In this document: positions 17,601 to 25,023 of the stretch, in pieces
How positions within the stretch are numbered: position 1 is the stretch's first letter
Layout: each line of letters starts with the position of its first letter
Assembly (NCBI GenBank): GCA_902800435.1
Contig: CADCEQ010000001.1
Coordinates: 124,001-188,000, forward strand
Direction of reading: 5' to 3'
DNA: 64,000 bases
Origin: an uncultured Prevotellaceae bacterium
GTDB taxonomy: Bacteria; Bacteroidota; Bacteroidia; Bacteroidales; Bacteroidaceae
Notes under the pieces: model-generated
Database searches by the model: none
Told to the model about the DNA's origin: nothing
Seen by the model: the letters and a program-made list of their open reading frames with translations, nothing else
Position numbers and translations under genes: made by a program

Positions 17601-18989
17601 ATAAAAAACACTGGTGATACATACATTGACAACTCAATTTCCACTGAAAGGGATGCCACCTCTCTCCTACCTGACTATAAAGGTTGGAAAGATGTCGGTG
17701 GTACTCATAGCTTGCGCAATGCTCCTGAAAATGCATCTGGTGTCCTGTTTGCTAATGGTGGACAATTGTATGGTGCTGCGTTACCTAAGTCTGATGGTAT
17801 GTTCAAAGAGATTGCCGGTATCGGCTTCAAGCGTTCGACCGAAACGCCAGAAGAAGCCAAACTGCTGAACGAAAGTCTTGGTATTAAGAGTGGTGCCATT
17901 GAGTTGAACAGCGGCAAAGACGGTGTGTTCTATAAGTTAGTGATTCCAAAGGTGGATAAAGATGCAGCTATTTACGTAAGAGCAACTCCTGTTAAGAATG
18001 CAACACTTATAGCCCAATACTCGACAGACGGAACGACTGGCAATATATTTAGCGGAAAAAATGCCAAGACACTTACGGCAGATGACGGCGATAAGATATA
18101 TGTGGTAAGAAATACTGCGGAGCAGGATGTGGAACTCTGGTTGGACGGTATGTCTATTAAGAAGATTGCCGTTGCCACAGACTTGAAGACGGTGAACGAT
18201 TTAGGTTGGAACACTGAGAGCCGCGGCTATACTACTGACCCGTCGTTGCTGTCTTATATGACTGGTAAAGACTTCCGCACGTATGTCGTGTTAAAGCCAA
18301 ATGAAGATGAGGGAGAAGAACCAATCTCTGTTGATAAGCCGGTTACGCTGACCAGAATTGACGGTGGATCGAAAGACGGTGATGCTACTGGTATAGGCAT
18401 GAGTATGATAATAGGAGCCGCCGAAGAAAACGGTAGTCCCAATGCCTGCATTGTCCGGTATGTTGGAACTAAAGGTGGGGAAGACATCTTCGACGAAGGC
18501 GAGGGCTTCCATATCTTTGTGCCTGACATGCACGATGGTCCAAGCGTTTTAAGTGATAACCTGTTGAAGGCCCAAGTAAAATCTGGCACAGTTTTACGCA
18601 ATGAAACCATTGAAGGAACAACTTACAACAACTATGCTTTCACCAATAAATGGAAGTATGTAGACTCAGAGGGTAATGAGCTTACGGGTCGCGGCGGCCA
18701 AAAGGTAGGCGATCAGGCATTCTATCGGATTATGAAAGATGGTGCCACGAGTGCAAATGGCAATCAGGCCTATCTGTCAATAGAAGGTACGGATGCCGCC
18801 CGCTTAGCCATCTTCATCGAAGATGAGGAATACGACGGCGAGGCTACGGGCATAGCTACGGTGGAGAACAGCGTCGGCGGCGAGAACGCCCGCTTCTACA
18901 ACCTGAACGGTCAGCAGCTTAGCGGCAAGCCGAACCGCAGCGGTCTGTACATCGTGAATGGTAAGAAGGTGTATGTTAAGAGTAAGTAA
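14670..18989 (+). CDS. Giant secreted protein, copy 1, with YIVNGKKV-type C-terminus
   Basis: A 1439-aa secreted protein of no family I can name. Signal peptide MKRIFFFSVLMIAFVMNAVA; the rest is beta-rich, Asn/Gly/Tyr-rich, with repeated short blocks such as RWDFYSGKGE and YTWDFTD. From about residue 690 it is clearly paralogous to the gene at 20012: YDMEGDNADM, the DAGDRIVLKMG block, GYPYTWDFTD, LGWNTESRGYTTDPSLL, TGKDFRTYVV and FHIFVPDMHD recur in the same order. The last ~45 residues (ARFYNLNGQQLSGKPNRSGL then YIVNGKKVYVK) are a tail seen in many Bacteroidales secreted proteins and resembling a shortened type IX sorting signal. A small peptide gene follows 12 bases later. Function unknown; surface display and carbohydrate or host-surface binding are guesses. 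Confidence 0.85.
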   Translation: MKRIFFFSVLMIAFVMNAVAWEPVIREVHYFGMYYPDSYEPVETSEINCAASNGWSHDLNYMKFKNSWQPNTTKVTFRSWTDNSKARIALNSPNNWRFNHTNNNGYSGPGLYNHTGATTNIWIRNLDPGDKFILEYYRNNSSGDLPKYVSSNNGHNSGTVTGLSNGTGIAGTEEYTCTSGGDVCFGMPGKVVIRSLTIIHANYKKATYRIDEVTDNGNKGYKYTLTGAGVLEDKRGAVPYITMRFGHDNDMTFVRDLGNGSYGASCIVDESDNLNLDDPNVRLSAVYKKRYMNHQNQYSTNMDDVEWTNNSQQQQAALKTRAQNEANMLKGREWTVFEADNNWNDGVAWSEPAHYRRQYKWEDIFESILPLYGTYYYFFPEVNGKLSLRFYCEGNGEYMPLWYKSKDGVVVDDLKYGQNTNDGNYYEYNDLEVEKGGVYYLCSNPTIVAREHPVVRLISYKFVPTFRVDPLYKVVGYGTTSVSGAATIKGVTIDKFEGTSNVNGEYVFNNDATVTINGESAPMIKFLGNVKKDGTVIKLRQDGNDIKLDFQNIAFKDGNNINKGGAIIVNLECPAGEAGFVLTVAYDAADAKWNADGTLRVAATEDGTQVKRWDFYSGKGEKDELGTGQGWDLGKYGTQSVGDADKDLWETDFDSWKQKSKLFKEVNKYGGLTADWVDTYVNLTDGKNERFFKSVYDMEGDNADMIHETAGLIFLTHANQLGIMNENDEPTAQFQDRYIGLMKGSKFTIPLLDAGDRIVLKMGTYNNEDVTLNITGANDAINTGISSDYIIGGSIPVSDDVTGADDKYYPRGEYHFVAKGGDATFEVTSGQMLKIYSIDIYKNNEILTENQLVGDLTEVTFTDDDAANATKTIDAHVRYHGYQETSKFDNVDQLRGNISYTKNDFTVTTSTDEPYCTISTTVNNGDFGSFRAKMEVLTKDDGNTYVTDYVPGSLAVDYLKKVKDGYPYTWDFTDLLQIKNTGDTYIDNSISTERDATSLLPDYKGWKDVGGTHSLRNAPENASGVLFANGGQLYGAALPKSDGMFKEIAGIGFKRSTETPEEAKLLNESLGIKSGAIELNSGKDGVFYKLVIPKVDKDAAIYVRATPVKNATLIAQYSTDGTTGNIFSGKNAKTLTADDGDKIYVVRNTAEQDVELWLDGMSIKKIAVATDLKTVNDLGWNTESRGYTTDPSLLSYMTGKDFRTYVVLKPNEDEGEEPISVDKPVTLTRIDGGSKDGDATGIGMSMIIGAAEENGSPNACIVRYVGTKGGEDIFDEGEGFHIFVPDMHDGPSVLSDNLLKAQVKSGTVLRNETIEGTTYNNYAFTNKWKYVDSEGNELTGRGGQKVGDQAFYRIMKDGATSANGNQAYLSIEGTDAARLAIFIEDEEYDGEATGIATVENSVGGENARFYNLNGQQLSGKPNRSGLYIVNGKKVYVKSK

Positions 18990-19001
18990 GGAAAGGAGAA
19001 T

Positions 19002-19190
19002 ATGAAAATGAAAAAGCAATATATACAGCCCGAGTCTCACGTTGTAGTCGTTAAGCTCTTTGATGCAGTTCTTAATACAAACGTTGGCTTCGGAACGGCC
19101 AGTCAGGGCGCTGACGAGCTGTCGCGCGAAGATCAGTACAACAACCGTTTCGAGGACGCCAGCGACGAAGAAGATTGGGACTGGGAATAA
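19002..19190 (+). CDS. Small acidic peptide, copy 1
   Basis: A 62-aa protein, MKMKKQYIQPESHVVVVKLF at the start and FEDASDEEDWDWE at the end. An AAAGGAG ribosome-binding-like stretch at 18993-18999, rare in this genome, precedes the ATG at 19002; an internal ATG at 19008 would give exactly the start of its paralogue at 24820. The first ~24 residues are nearly identical between the two copies (MKKQYIQPE, then VVVKLF and AVLNT), the middle keeps GxxSQGxDELSRE, and the ends diverge but stay strongly acidic. No signal peptide, no cysteines. Followed by a strong terminator, so giant gene and peptide gene form one transcription unit. Confidence 0.8.
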   Translation: MKMKKQYIQPESHVVVVKLFDAVLNTNVGFGTASQGADELSREDQYNNRFEDASDEEDWDWE

Positions 19191-19244
19191 AGCCCTCCCG
19201 AGCAACGGTTGAAAAATTAACCTTACAACCATAAACCTCCAGAT

Positions 19245-19296
19245 ACCTGCCACTGACCCCTACAAACAGGAGGGGAACAGTGGCAGGTTGTTTTTT
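19245..19296 (+). terminator. Rho-independent terminator of unit 1
   Basis: An 11-bp perfect stem (19245-19255 with 19278-19288) followed by TTGTTTTTT, 55 bases after the small peptide stop. Confidence 0.85.
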
Positions 19297-19297
19297 G

Positions 19298-19402
19298 GTC
19301 GGAGTAAACCGGCAATTTAGTCGGAGTAAACCGGCAATTTCTTGCGACCAAACGCAAGCGTCACCCTTCGGGATGCCGAGCGAGTCGGACTAAACCGGCA
19401 AG
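19298..19402. repeat. Direct repeats of a 22-base unit
   Basis: Two adjacent copies of gtcggagtaaaccggcaatt (19298-19319 and 19320-19341) and a third, slightly changed copy at 19384-19402. Confidence 0.85.
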
Positions 19403-19490
19403 TAAGCGGTGCTTTTTTTCTGAATTATTTTAAAAAGTGCGTAAACCTCATCTACTTCCTCGAAATGCCGATGTACAAAGGGGAAGCGGC

Positions 19491-19559
19491 GAATGAGGTT
19501 GACTGTTTTAACCTCACTTCAACCTCATTCGAACCCTCCAGTGAGGTTGAGGTGAGGTT
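19491..19559. repeat. Nested inverted repeats of gaggtt type
   Basis: Perfect 12-bp arms gaatgaggttga (19491-19502) and its complement (19519-19530); a second pair of 18-bp arms at 19510-19527 and 19542-19559 with one mismatch. Confidence 0.8.
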
Positions 19560-19689
19560 GGGGGTGAGATTAGGAGTGAGGTAGCAGAATCGTGGAACGC
19601 TTTGGGAATCGGGGTTTCAGGAGACTGGAGTGAGATTAAGCCTGTTTTTCACGAGGTGGCGGGTTTGTCGATTTTAGCGGTCCCACCGC

Positions 19690-19728
19690 TTGGGACGTTT
19701 GTCCCAGCCCGTGGGACGAACGTCCCAA
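19690..19728. repeat. 39-base palindrome of gggac/gtccc blocks
   Basis: 17-base arms ttgggacgtttgtccca and tgggacgaacgtcccaa around gcccg, one mismatch. No T run follows, so it is not a simple terminator. Confidence 0.8.
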
Positions 19729-19883
19729 ACAATGGGAATGTTCTAAGAATGGGGGTTGAGTGTAAGCAGTTGTGGGCACAAAAACTTTGTCGTTTTCGTT
19801 CTTCGTAAGCGAAGCGACCTGGGGCGGGCGCCCGTTAAATCGTTAAAAACATAAACGTTTTCTGATTATATTTTGTGATTTCC

Positions 19884-19914
19884 TTGCTTGGTTCGAAAAA
19901 TCTTCGTACCTTTG
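19884..19914 (+). promoter_or_regulatory. Promoter of the second giant gene
   Basis: TTG at 19884-19886, 20-base spacer, TACCTTTG at 19907-19914, then a ~95-base leader to the ATG at 20012. Confidence 0.7.
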
Positions 19915-20011
19915 CAGCCGATATGCAGTTTGCCCCCTGTTGGCGAGCCTATGTTGTATGGCCATAGCCTAATAGTTTCACTTTTTCGTATTAACAATAA
20001 AGATTACAATA

Positions 20012-23000
20012 ATGAGAACAAAATTTAACTATTTATTGATGCTCCTTGCCGTGACGATGCTCATGCCGCAAGCGGTGAATGCTGAGGATTATGATAAAAC
20101 ATACTATTTTAATAATCAAGGCAATGACACAGAACTTGTATGGTCATCTACAACTGAAGAAGGATGTACTTATTTTACAAAAATTGGAAGTACAGAAAGT
20201 CCTGAAAGATTTGCTATGGAAAAGGACCCTGGGAACAGAATTAACCTTTCCGAAAAACCAGGCCTATATAATGGAAGACCCTCACCATCTAAATTCTTAG
20301 TTTCAAAATTATATAATGGGGATGTTGTAACATTTACTATATCTTCTAGCCAAACTTATGGAACTGATGCTGCATTAATATCGAATAATAATGCGTCAAA
20401 AAATGGAAACACTTTTACAATGACAGCTAAAGGATCTTTGGTTGTTACTATCCCTAGAGGAGCATACCTAGAATCTATCAGAATTGTTCATGTTGATCAA
20501 CCTTCTTATTCTTATGACCCTGCCATAGAGATTTACAACTTGTCGGGCATTTCTGGAAGCTTAAGTGCTTCAACACAGGCAGACTACAGTTTTTATGGTC
20601 AAACAGCTTATATTGTTGACAGTCCTTCTGGTTATCCGCTTAATAATCGTATTTCTGTTATGTTACCAGGAGATTTTTCTTGGGCAAATGGGTTAAAAGA
20701 CATAAATGGTACCCGCCTTGTTGGTATCAACAATCTAAAAGCTGATGACCGTGTTGTCATTACTTTTTCCGGTGGTAATGCTACATTCACAAGCAGACAT
20801 GACAGGTTTGATAGAGTATTCTATGCTGCCGGGAATGTCTTTAAAGATGATAATAATGATGGCGAATTGAATGATGGTGAGACTGTTATTGAAGGACCAG
20901 GCGTAGCTGTAGAGAGTGGTGCCGTCTATACAATGACTGCCGATGGCCATCTTGATTTTGCCATTGCTGCAAATGTAATTATCACAAAGATTGAAATCTA
21001 TGGCGACCATCAGGCCACAATGGAAGACCGTTATAATGGTTCTGCCGCTACAGGCTATACGGCTTATTTCTCCCAGACAGGTCAGTTGATTGCCAAGGAG
21101 CACATTGTTCCCGGCGGTCTTGAGGTACATATTGGTAATGAAGACAATACCCAGCATGCTATTGTGGTAAGTTCTGACAGAGGCCCTGTTTCTTTCGTTT
21201 ACGACCAAGAGCATTATAAGATGGCCAGACAAGAGGGCAACAGTACAAATATCACGGATGCACCTCCTGCAACCGGTACTTTCTATAAGTTTATGCCTGA
21301 GGTGGACGGATACATGACCGTGAATTTTAAGGCTAACAATATAAGATATAACAATTATTGGAATGGTAATGGTACATCACAAGGAAACGAAGTTGTGATG
21401 ACAAGTGGAACTTGTCCTTATTATCTGATGGTTAAGAATTCATCTAACCAGTTCAGCCGATATGTCCATCCCAATGGGGACACACAATGGGGTCTTGACC
21501 GTAGTAATGGACAAGACGGTTCGTTCCAGAATATCCGTGTTACAGCAGGTAATACTTATTATGTATATGGCTGGTGGAATAATGGTGATATTGGCAATCA
21601 GAACACCTACTGTGGCGTTGCCCAGCTCATCGACGTTACCTTCATTCCCGATAATATGGTTACTCCGTTGGCCAAGTGGGTAGAAAGTGGCACAGAAGAA
21701 GATGATGATTTGGCTGACGTTACTGGATATACGACAAGCGATCTTCATATTAAGAAGATGTCTAACAACATCACCAATTGCGAGCCATACATTCATGAAA
21801 CTACAGTCAATGGCCAAACTGTCAAGAAACTTGGCATCAGGAATATCACTTTTGCCGATGGAGCAAATCCTGGCGGCACCATCCTGATTAAACTTGGCAG
21901 CCCGAGCAACGATGCCAACCCCGTATTCGCCTACACCATTGCATACGATGCAAGTTGGAATAATGGCCAAGGACATACTTGGAACTTCTCAGAAAATCCG
22001 CTGAAAGGCTTGAAGTGGACGAATAAGAACACAGAAGCCGATGTGGTTGATTTCGGTACAGAAGCCGGTCCTGGCCTGCTCCATGATGAGATGCACGAGG
22101 CCAACGGCCACTCTGACTGGACGATGACGTACCGTGTAAAGAAAGGCGACACAAAGTACGACCTGATGTTCCTGAACAAGTACGACATGGAGGGCGACAA
22201 TGCCGACATGATGTGGGACACCGAGGGACTGATCATCAACACCTCGTCGAACCAAAGCTGCATCAACAATGAGCACGGCGCTGCTATCGACCATAGCGAC
22301 AAGACGCAAGCTGACCCCGACCGCTACGTGGGCATACTGCCTGGCGGCGAGTTTATCATTCCACGGCTGAAGGCCGATGACCGGGTGATTATCTACATGG
22401 GCAGCGGATATGGCAGCGGTTCGCAGACCATGCACTTTAACATCACCAATGCTCTTGATGCTGTCCATAACAAAATAGTTGAAACTGATGATTACTATGC
22501 AGGCGGCTCGCAGTGGAACACCATAGATAATCATGATGATCCTTACTACCGTGGTTGCTACCATTTCTTTGCTGAAGCTGATGGCGACATGAAGTTCAAG
22601 CTGGTGGGCGGTTCGATGTGCAAACTGTACAGCATTCAGATTTACCATGGCGAACGCATTAACACAAATGGTGTACAAGAAGGGGCAAAGGGTAGCGGTT
22701 ACACCCTGTTAGCCACAAAGGACGGAGGAGCTGGCGAGACAAAGACGTGGAACCTTCATTACCGCGGAAAAGGCGAAACCCTTGCTGACGGAATTGAGAG
22801 AAATGGAAAGACCATCAAGAATGAATTTATAGCCTACTCTGGAACCATTACGAAAGAGAATACTCCACTTACTACTAATAGCAACACTATCTCATGCACC
22901 AACAACGGCGTAATCGGCATGGCTCGTGTACGTGCCAAGTGTATGGAATATAACCAAAAATACGTGACTGACTTCGCCGACCGAAACCTGACATTTGCGT

Positions 23001-24778
23001 ATCATGAGAAGGCGCCCGGATACCCCTACACTTGGGACTTCACCGACATCAATGGTTTCTCCAGCAGCGCTATCACTGGCGAATACAATAATTATAATGA
23101 GTTGCAGAGCGGTGACGAAGACTACGAATTTGAGCCGAAGGGACGTGAACTTTCCATGTGGGATGCAAACGGTAAGATGGTGATTTACTGCTCGGATGGC
23201 AGTTACTATCAGAATCAGAACATGATCTTTGAGAATGCCAAGGGCATCAACGGCAACCAGCTGTACGCCAACGGAGCGGTCATCCCCGAGACGAAGGGCC
23301 TCTGGTTCTACTTCGATAACAACGACCCAACCTACAACGGCTCCATGCAGATAGCAGCCGACGGCCTGCATCTGGCAAACGCAAGTTATGAAAACGGAGC
23401 GACATGCGAGGAAGGGGTGTCCATGCGCCGAGGCTGGTGGAACTACAAGATGGTGGTGCCTGACGTACCCGCCGGTGCAGCAGTCTATCTGCGTATGGCA
23501 AGAGACATGAGCGTCAGAGAGGGTGACGTCACTTTCCGCCCCTGGAGTCCAACTAACAACGCATTTGTCGACGTTACTGAGCCTTTCTTCTACAAGAAAT
23601 TCCAATTTGAATGGATGAGCACTAAAGCCGAGATTGGTGCTGAGCAAACAGAAATCTGCAAGTATTATCAGGCTTCTGACGGTACGGGTGACTATATCGT
23701 GGCAATCAAGAACTCTGGCGAAACAAGCAATCTGACCTTCACGCTGAACGGCTGGATCTTGAAGAAGTTGTCGATTTCTACTGACCCGAAGACGGTGAAC
23801 AAGTTTGGATGGAACACTGAGAGCCGCGAGCGTGCCATCGACCCGTCGTTGCTGCCCTATTTGACAGGTAAGGATTTCCGCACTTATATCGTGACTGCGG
23901 CTAACGAGGCAACAAATACGGTTTTGCTGGCACGTATTGATGGTGGAAACGGAGTTGACGGTGATAATACTACAACAAATCCTAACATGAAACTCATCGT
24001 ACCTGGTGCTACAAAAGTCGAAGAAGAGGAAGTTGTCCCTGATAACGGCAGCAGAAATGCCTACATCATCCGTTATGTCGATAACACCGTTGCAGAAGAT
24101 GCGAAAGCAGTGGATATTTTCGAAGCGAATAAGGGTTTCCACCTGTTTGTGCCCGATATGCACGACGCTGCCAACACAATGCCAGCCACCAACTTGCTGA
24201 AGGCCCAGGTCACAAATACTAACGGCGCTTACACAGTGCCACGCAATGAAACAAAAATTGAGAATGGTGAAACCATAATCACCGCCAAGAACTATGGCTT
24301 CACCTATAAGTTCAGGAAAGTAAACGGTGCGGGTAGTGTGGTAGACGAAGACGGTAATGTAATTGAAAACCCAGAAACCGACGCAGAAGAGGGTGTTCAA
24401 GCTTTCTATCGCATTGTATCCTATGGTGCAAAGAGCGGCGGACATCAGGCTTATCTGTCAATTCCTGTACAAACACAAACTCAAACACAAGAACCAGAAC
24501 AAGAAGAAGGAGGAGCACCATCACGAGCTCTTGTTGCGTCAACAAGCCAGTCTGCTGAATACTACGACATATTGTTCCAAGAATGGGACAACATAGAGTC
24601 GTTAAAGGGTGACGTCAATGGCGACGGCAGGTTCAACAAACTGGATGTCAATACTACGGCTGACTATTTGGCTGGCCGCCCGGCTGGTATCTTCAAGGGC
24701 CTTGCCGACATGAACGACGACAGCCGCGTTGACATCATTGATCTGACGCTGATGATTAAGAAAATTAGCGGCGAGTAA
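20012..24778 (+). CDS. Giant secreted protein, copy 2, with dockerin-like C-terminus
   Basis: A 1588-aa paralogue of the protein at 14670. Signal peptide MRTKFNYLLMLLAVTMLMPQ then AVNA; the first ~300 residues are encoded by noticeably AT-richer DNA and share little with copy 1. Shared blocks are YDMEGDNADMMWDTEGL, LKADDRVIIYMGSG, PGYPYTWDFTD, FGWNTESRERAIDPSLLPYL, TGKDFRTYIV and FHLFVPDMHD. Instead of the YIVNGKKV tail, the last ~58 residues form a dockerin-like pair of Asp/Asn-rich calcium loops (GDVNGDGRFNKLDVN and ADMNDDSRVDIIDLTLM), preceded by a Gln/Glu-rich linker. Followed by its own small peptide gene and a flavodoxin. Function unknown. Confidence 0.85.
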   Translation: MRTKFNYLLMLLAVTMLMPQAVNAEDYDKTYYFNNQGNDTELVWSSTTEEGCTYFTKIGSTESPERFAMEKDPGNRINLSEKPGLYNGRPSPSKFLVSKLYNGDVVTFTISSSQTYGTDAALISNNNASKNGNTFTMTAKGSLVVTIPRGAYLESIRIVHVDQPSYSYDPAIEIYNLSGISGSLSASTQADYSFYGQTAYIVDSPSGYPLNNRISVMLPGDFSWANGLKDINGTRLVGINNLKADDRVVITFSGGNATFTSRHDRFDRVFYAAGNVFKDDNNDGELNDGETVIEGPGVAVESGAVYTMTADGHLDFAIAANVIITKIEIYGDHQATMEDRYNGSAATGYTAYFSQTGQLIAKEHIVPGGLEVHIGNEDNTQHAIVVSSDRGPVSFVYDQEHYKMARQEGNSTNITDAPPATGTFYKFMPEVDGYMTVNFKANNIRYNNYWNGNGTSQGNEVVMTSGTCPYYLMVKNSSNQFSRYVHPNGDTQWGLDRSNGQDGSFQNIRVTAGNTYYVYGWWNNGDIGNQNTYCGVAQLIDVTFIPDNMVTPLAKWVESGTEEDDDLADVTGYTTSDLHIKKMSNNITNCEPYIHETTVNGQTVKKLGIRNITFADGANPGGTILIKLGSPSNDANPVFAYTIAYDASWNNGQGHTWNFSENPLKGLKWTNKNTEADVVDFGTEAGPGLLHDEMHEANGHSDWTMTYRVKKGDTKYDLMFLNKYDMEGDNADMMWDTEGLIINTSSNQSCINNEHGAAIDHSDKTQADPDRYVGILPGGEFIIPRLKADDRVIIYMGSGYGSGSQTMHFNITNALDAVHNKIVETDDYYAGGSQWNTIDNHDDPYYRGCYHFFAEADGDMKFKLVGGSMCKLYSIQIYHGERINTNGVQEGAKGSGYTLLATKDGGAGETKTWNLHYRGKGETLADGIERNGKTIKNEFIAYSGTITKENTPLTTNSNTISCTNNGVIGMARVRAKCMEYNQKYVTDFADRNLTFAYHEKAPGYPYTWDFTDINGFSSSAITGEYNNYNELQSGDEDYEFEPKGRELSMWDANGKMVIYCSDGSYYQNQNMIFENAKGINGNQLYANGAVIPETKGLWFYFDNNDPTYNGSMQIAADGLHLANASYENGATCEEGVSMRRGWWNYKMVVPDVPAGAAVYLRMARDMSVREGDVTFRPWSPTNNAFVDVTEPFFYKKFQFEWMSTKAEIGAEQTEICKYYQASDGTGDYIVAIKNSGETSNLTFTLNGWILKKLSISTDPKTVNKFGWNTESRERAIDPSLLPYLTGKDFRTYIVTAANEATNTVLLARIDGGNGVDGDNTTTNPNMKLIVPGATKVEEEEVVPDNGSRNAYIIRYVDNTVAEDAKAVDIFEANKGFHLFVPDMHDAANTMPATNLLKAQVTNTNGAYTVPRNETKIENGETIITAKNYGFTYKFRKVNGAGSVVDEDGNVIENPETDAEEGVQAFYRIVSYGAKSGGHQAYLSIPVQTQTQTQEPEQEEGGAPSRALVASTSQSAEYYDILFQEWDNIESLKGDVNGDGRFNKLDVNTTADYLAGRPAGIFKGLADMNDDSRVDIIDLTLMIKKISGE

Positions 24779-24819
24779 TCTTGTTGGAACTTAATATAAC
24801 GGAATGAAGAGTAAAAAAG

Positions 24820-24993
24820 ATGAAAAAGCAATATATACAGCCAGAGGCGCACATCGTTGTCGTTAAGCTCTTTGGTGCAGTTCTTAATACTGACGGTTAC
24901 TTTGGAACGGGAAGCCAGGGTACCGACGAACTTTCGCGCGAGCACGACAACGACCGTTTCGAGGACAGTGACGAGAGTTGGGAGTTGGAGTGA
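24820..24993 (+). CDS. Small acidic peptide, copy 2
   Basis: A 57-aa gene, below common ORF length cut-offs. It starts MKKQYIQPEAHIVVVKLFGA and ends FEDSDESWELE, with TGSQGTDELSRE in the middle. Nucleotide identity to the peptide gene at 19002 is very high over the first ~70 bases, far more than between the two giant genes, suggesting recent duplication or conversion and selection on the N-terminal half. It begins 41 bases after the giant gene stop and ends 30 bases before the flavodoxin, so all three are probably one mRNA. No signal peptide. Similar short proteins starting MKKxYxxP are, from general memory, common and unnamed in Bacteroidales. Confidence 0.85.
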   Translation: MKKQYIQPEAHIVVVKLFGAVLNTDGYFGTGSQGTDELSREHDNDRFEDSDESWELE

Positions 24994-25023
24994 CCGACTG
25001 TCAAAAGAAAAAGACAATTGATT

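Larger units (their letters stand above)
19191..20011. other. 821-bp non-coding region rich in repeats
   Basis: Holds, in order, the terminator of unit 1 (19245-19296), three copies of a ~21-base repeat (19298-19402), nested gaggtt-type inverted repeats (19491-19559), a 39-base palindrome (19690-19728) and the promoter plus ~95-base leader of the second giant gene. The short open frames in it have no plausible start context or composition. Confidence 0.75.

Noticed and set aside
22892..24445. 517-aa open frame on the minus strand opposite the second giant gene
   Set aside because: Antisense shadow: no promoter, no domain, and the plus-strand frame has signal peptide, paralogue and dockerin-like end. 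The 553-aa frame at 43755-45416 and the 445-aa frame at 49503-50840 were rejected for the same reason.
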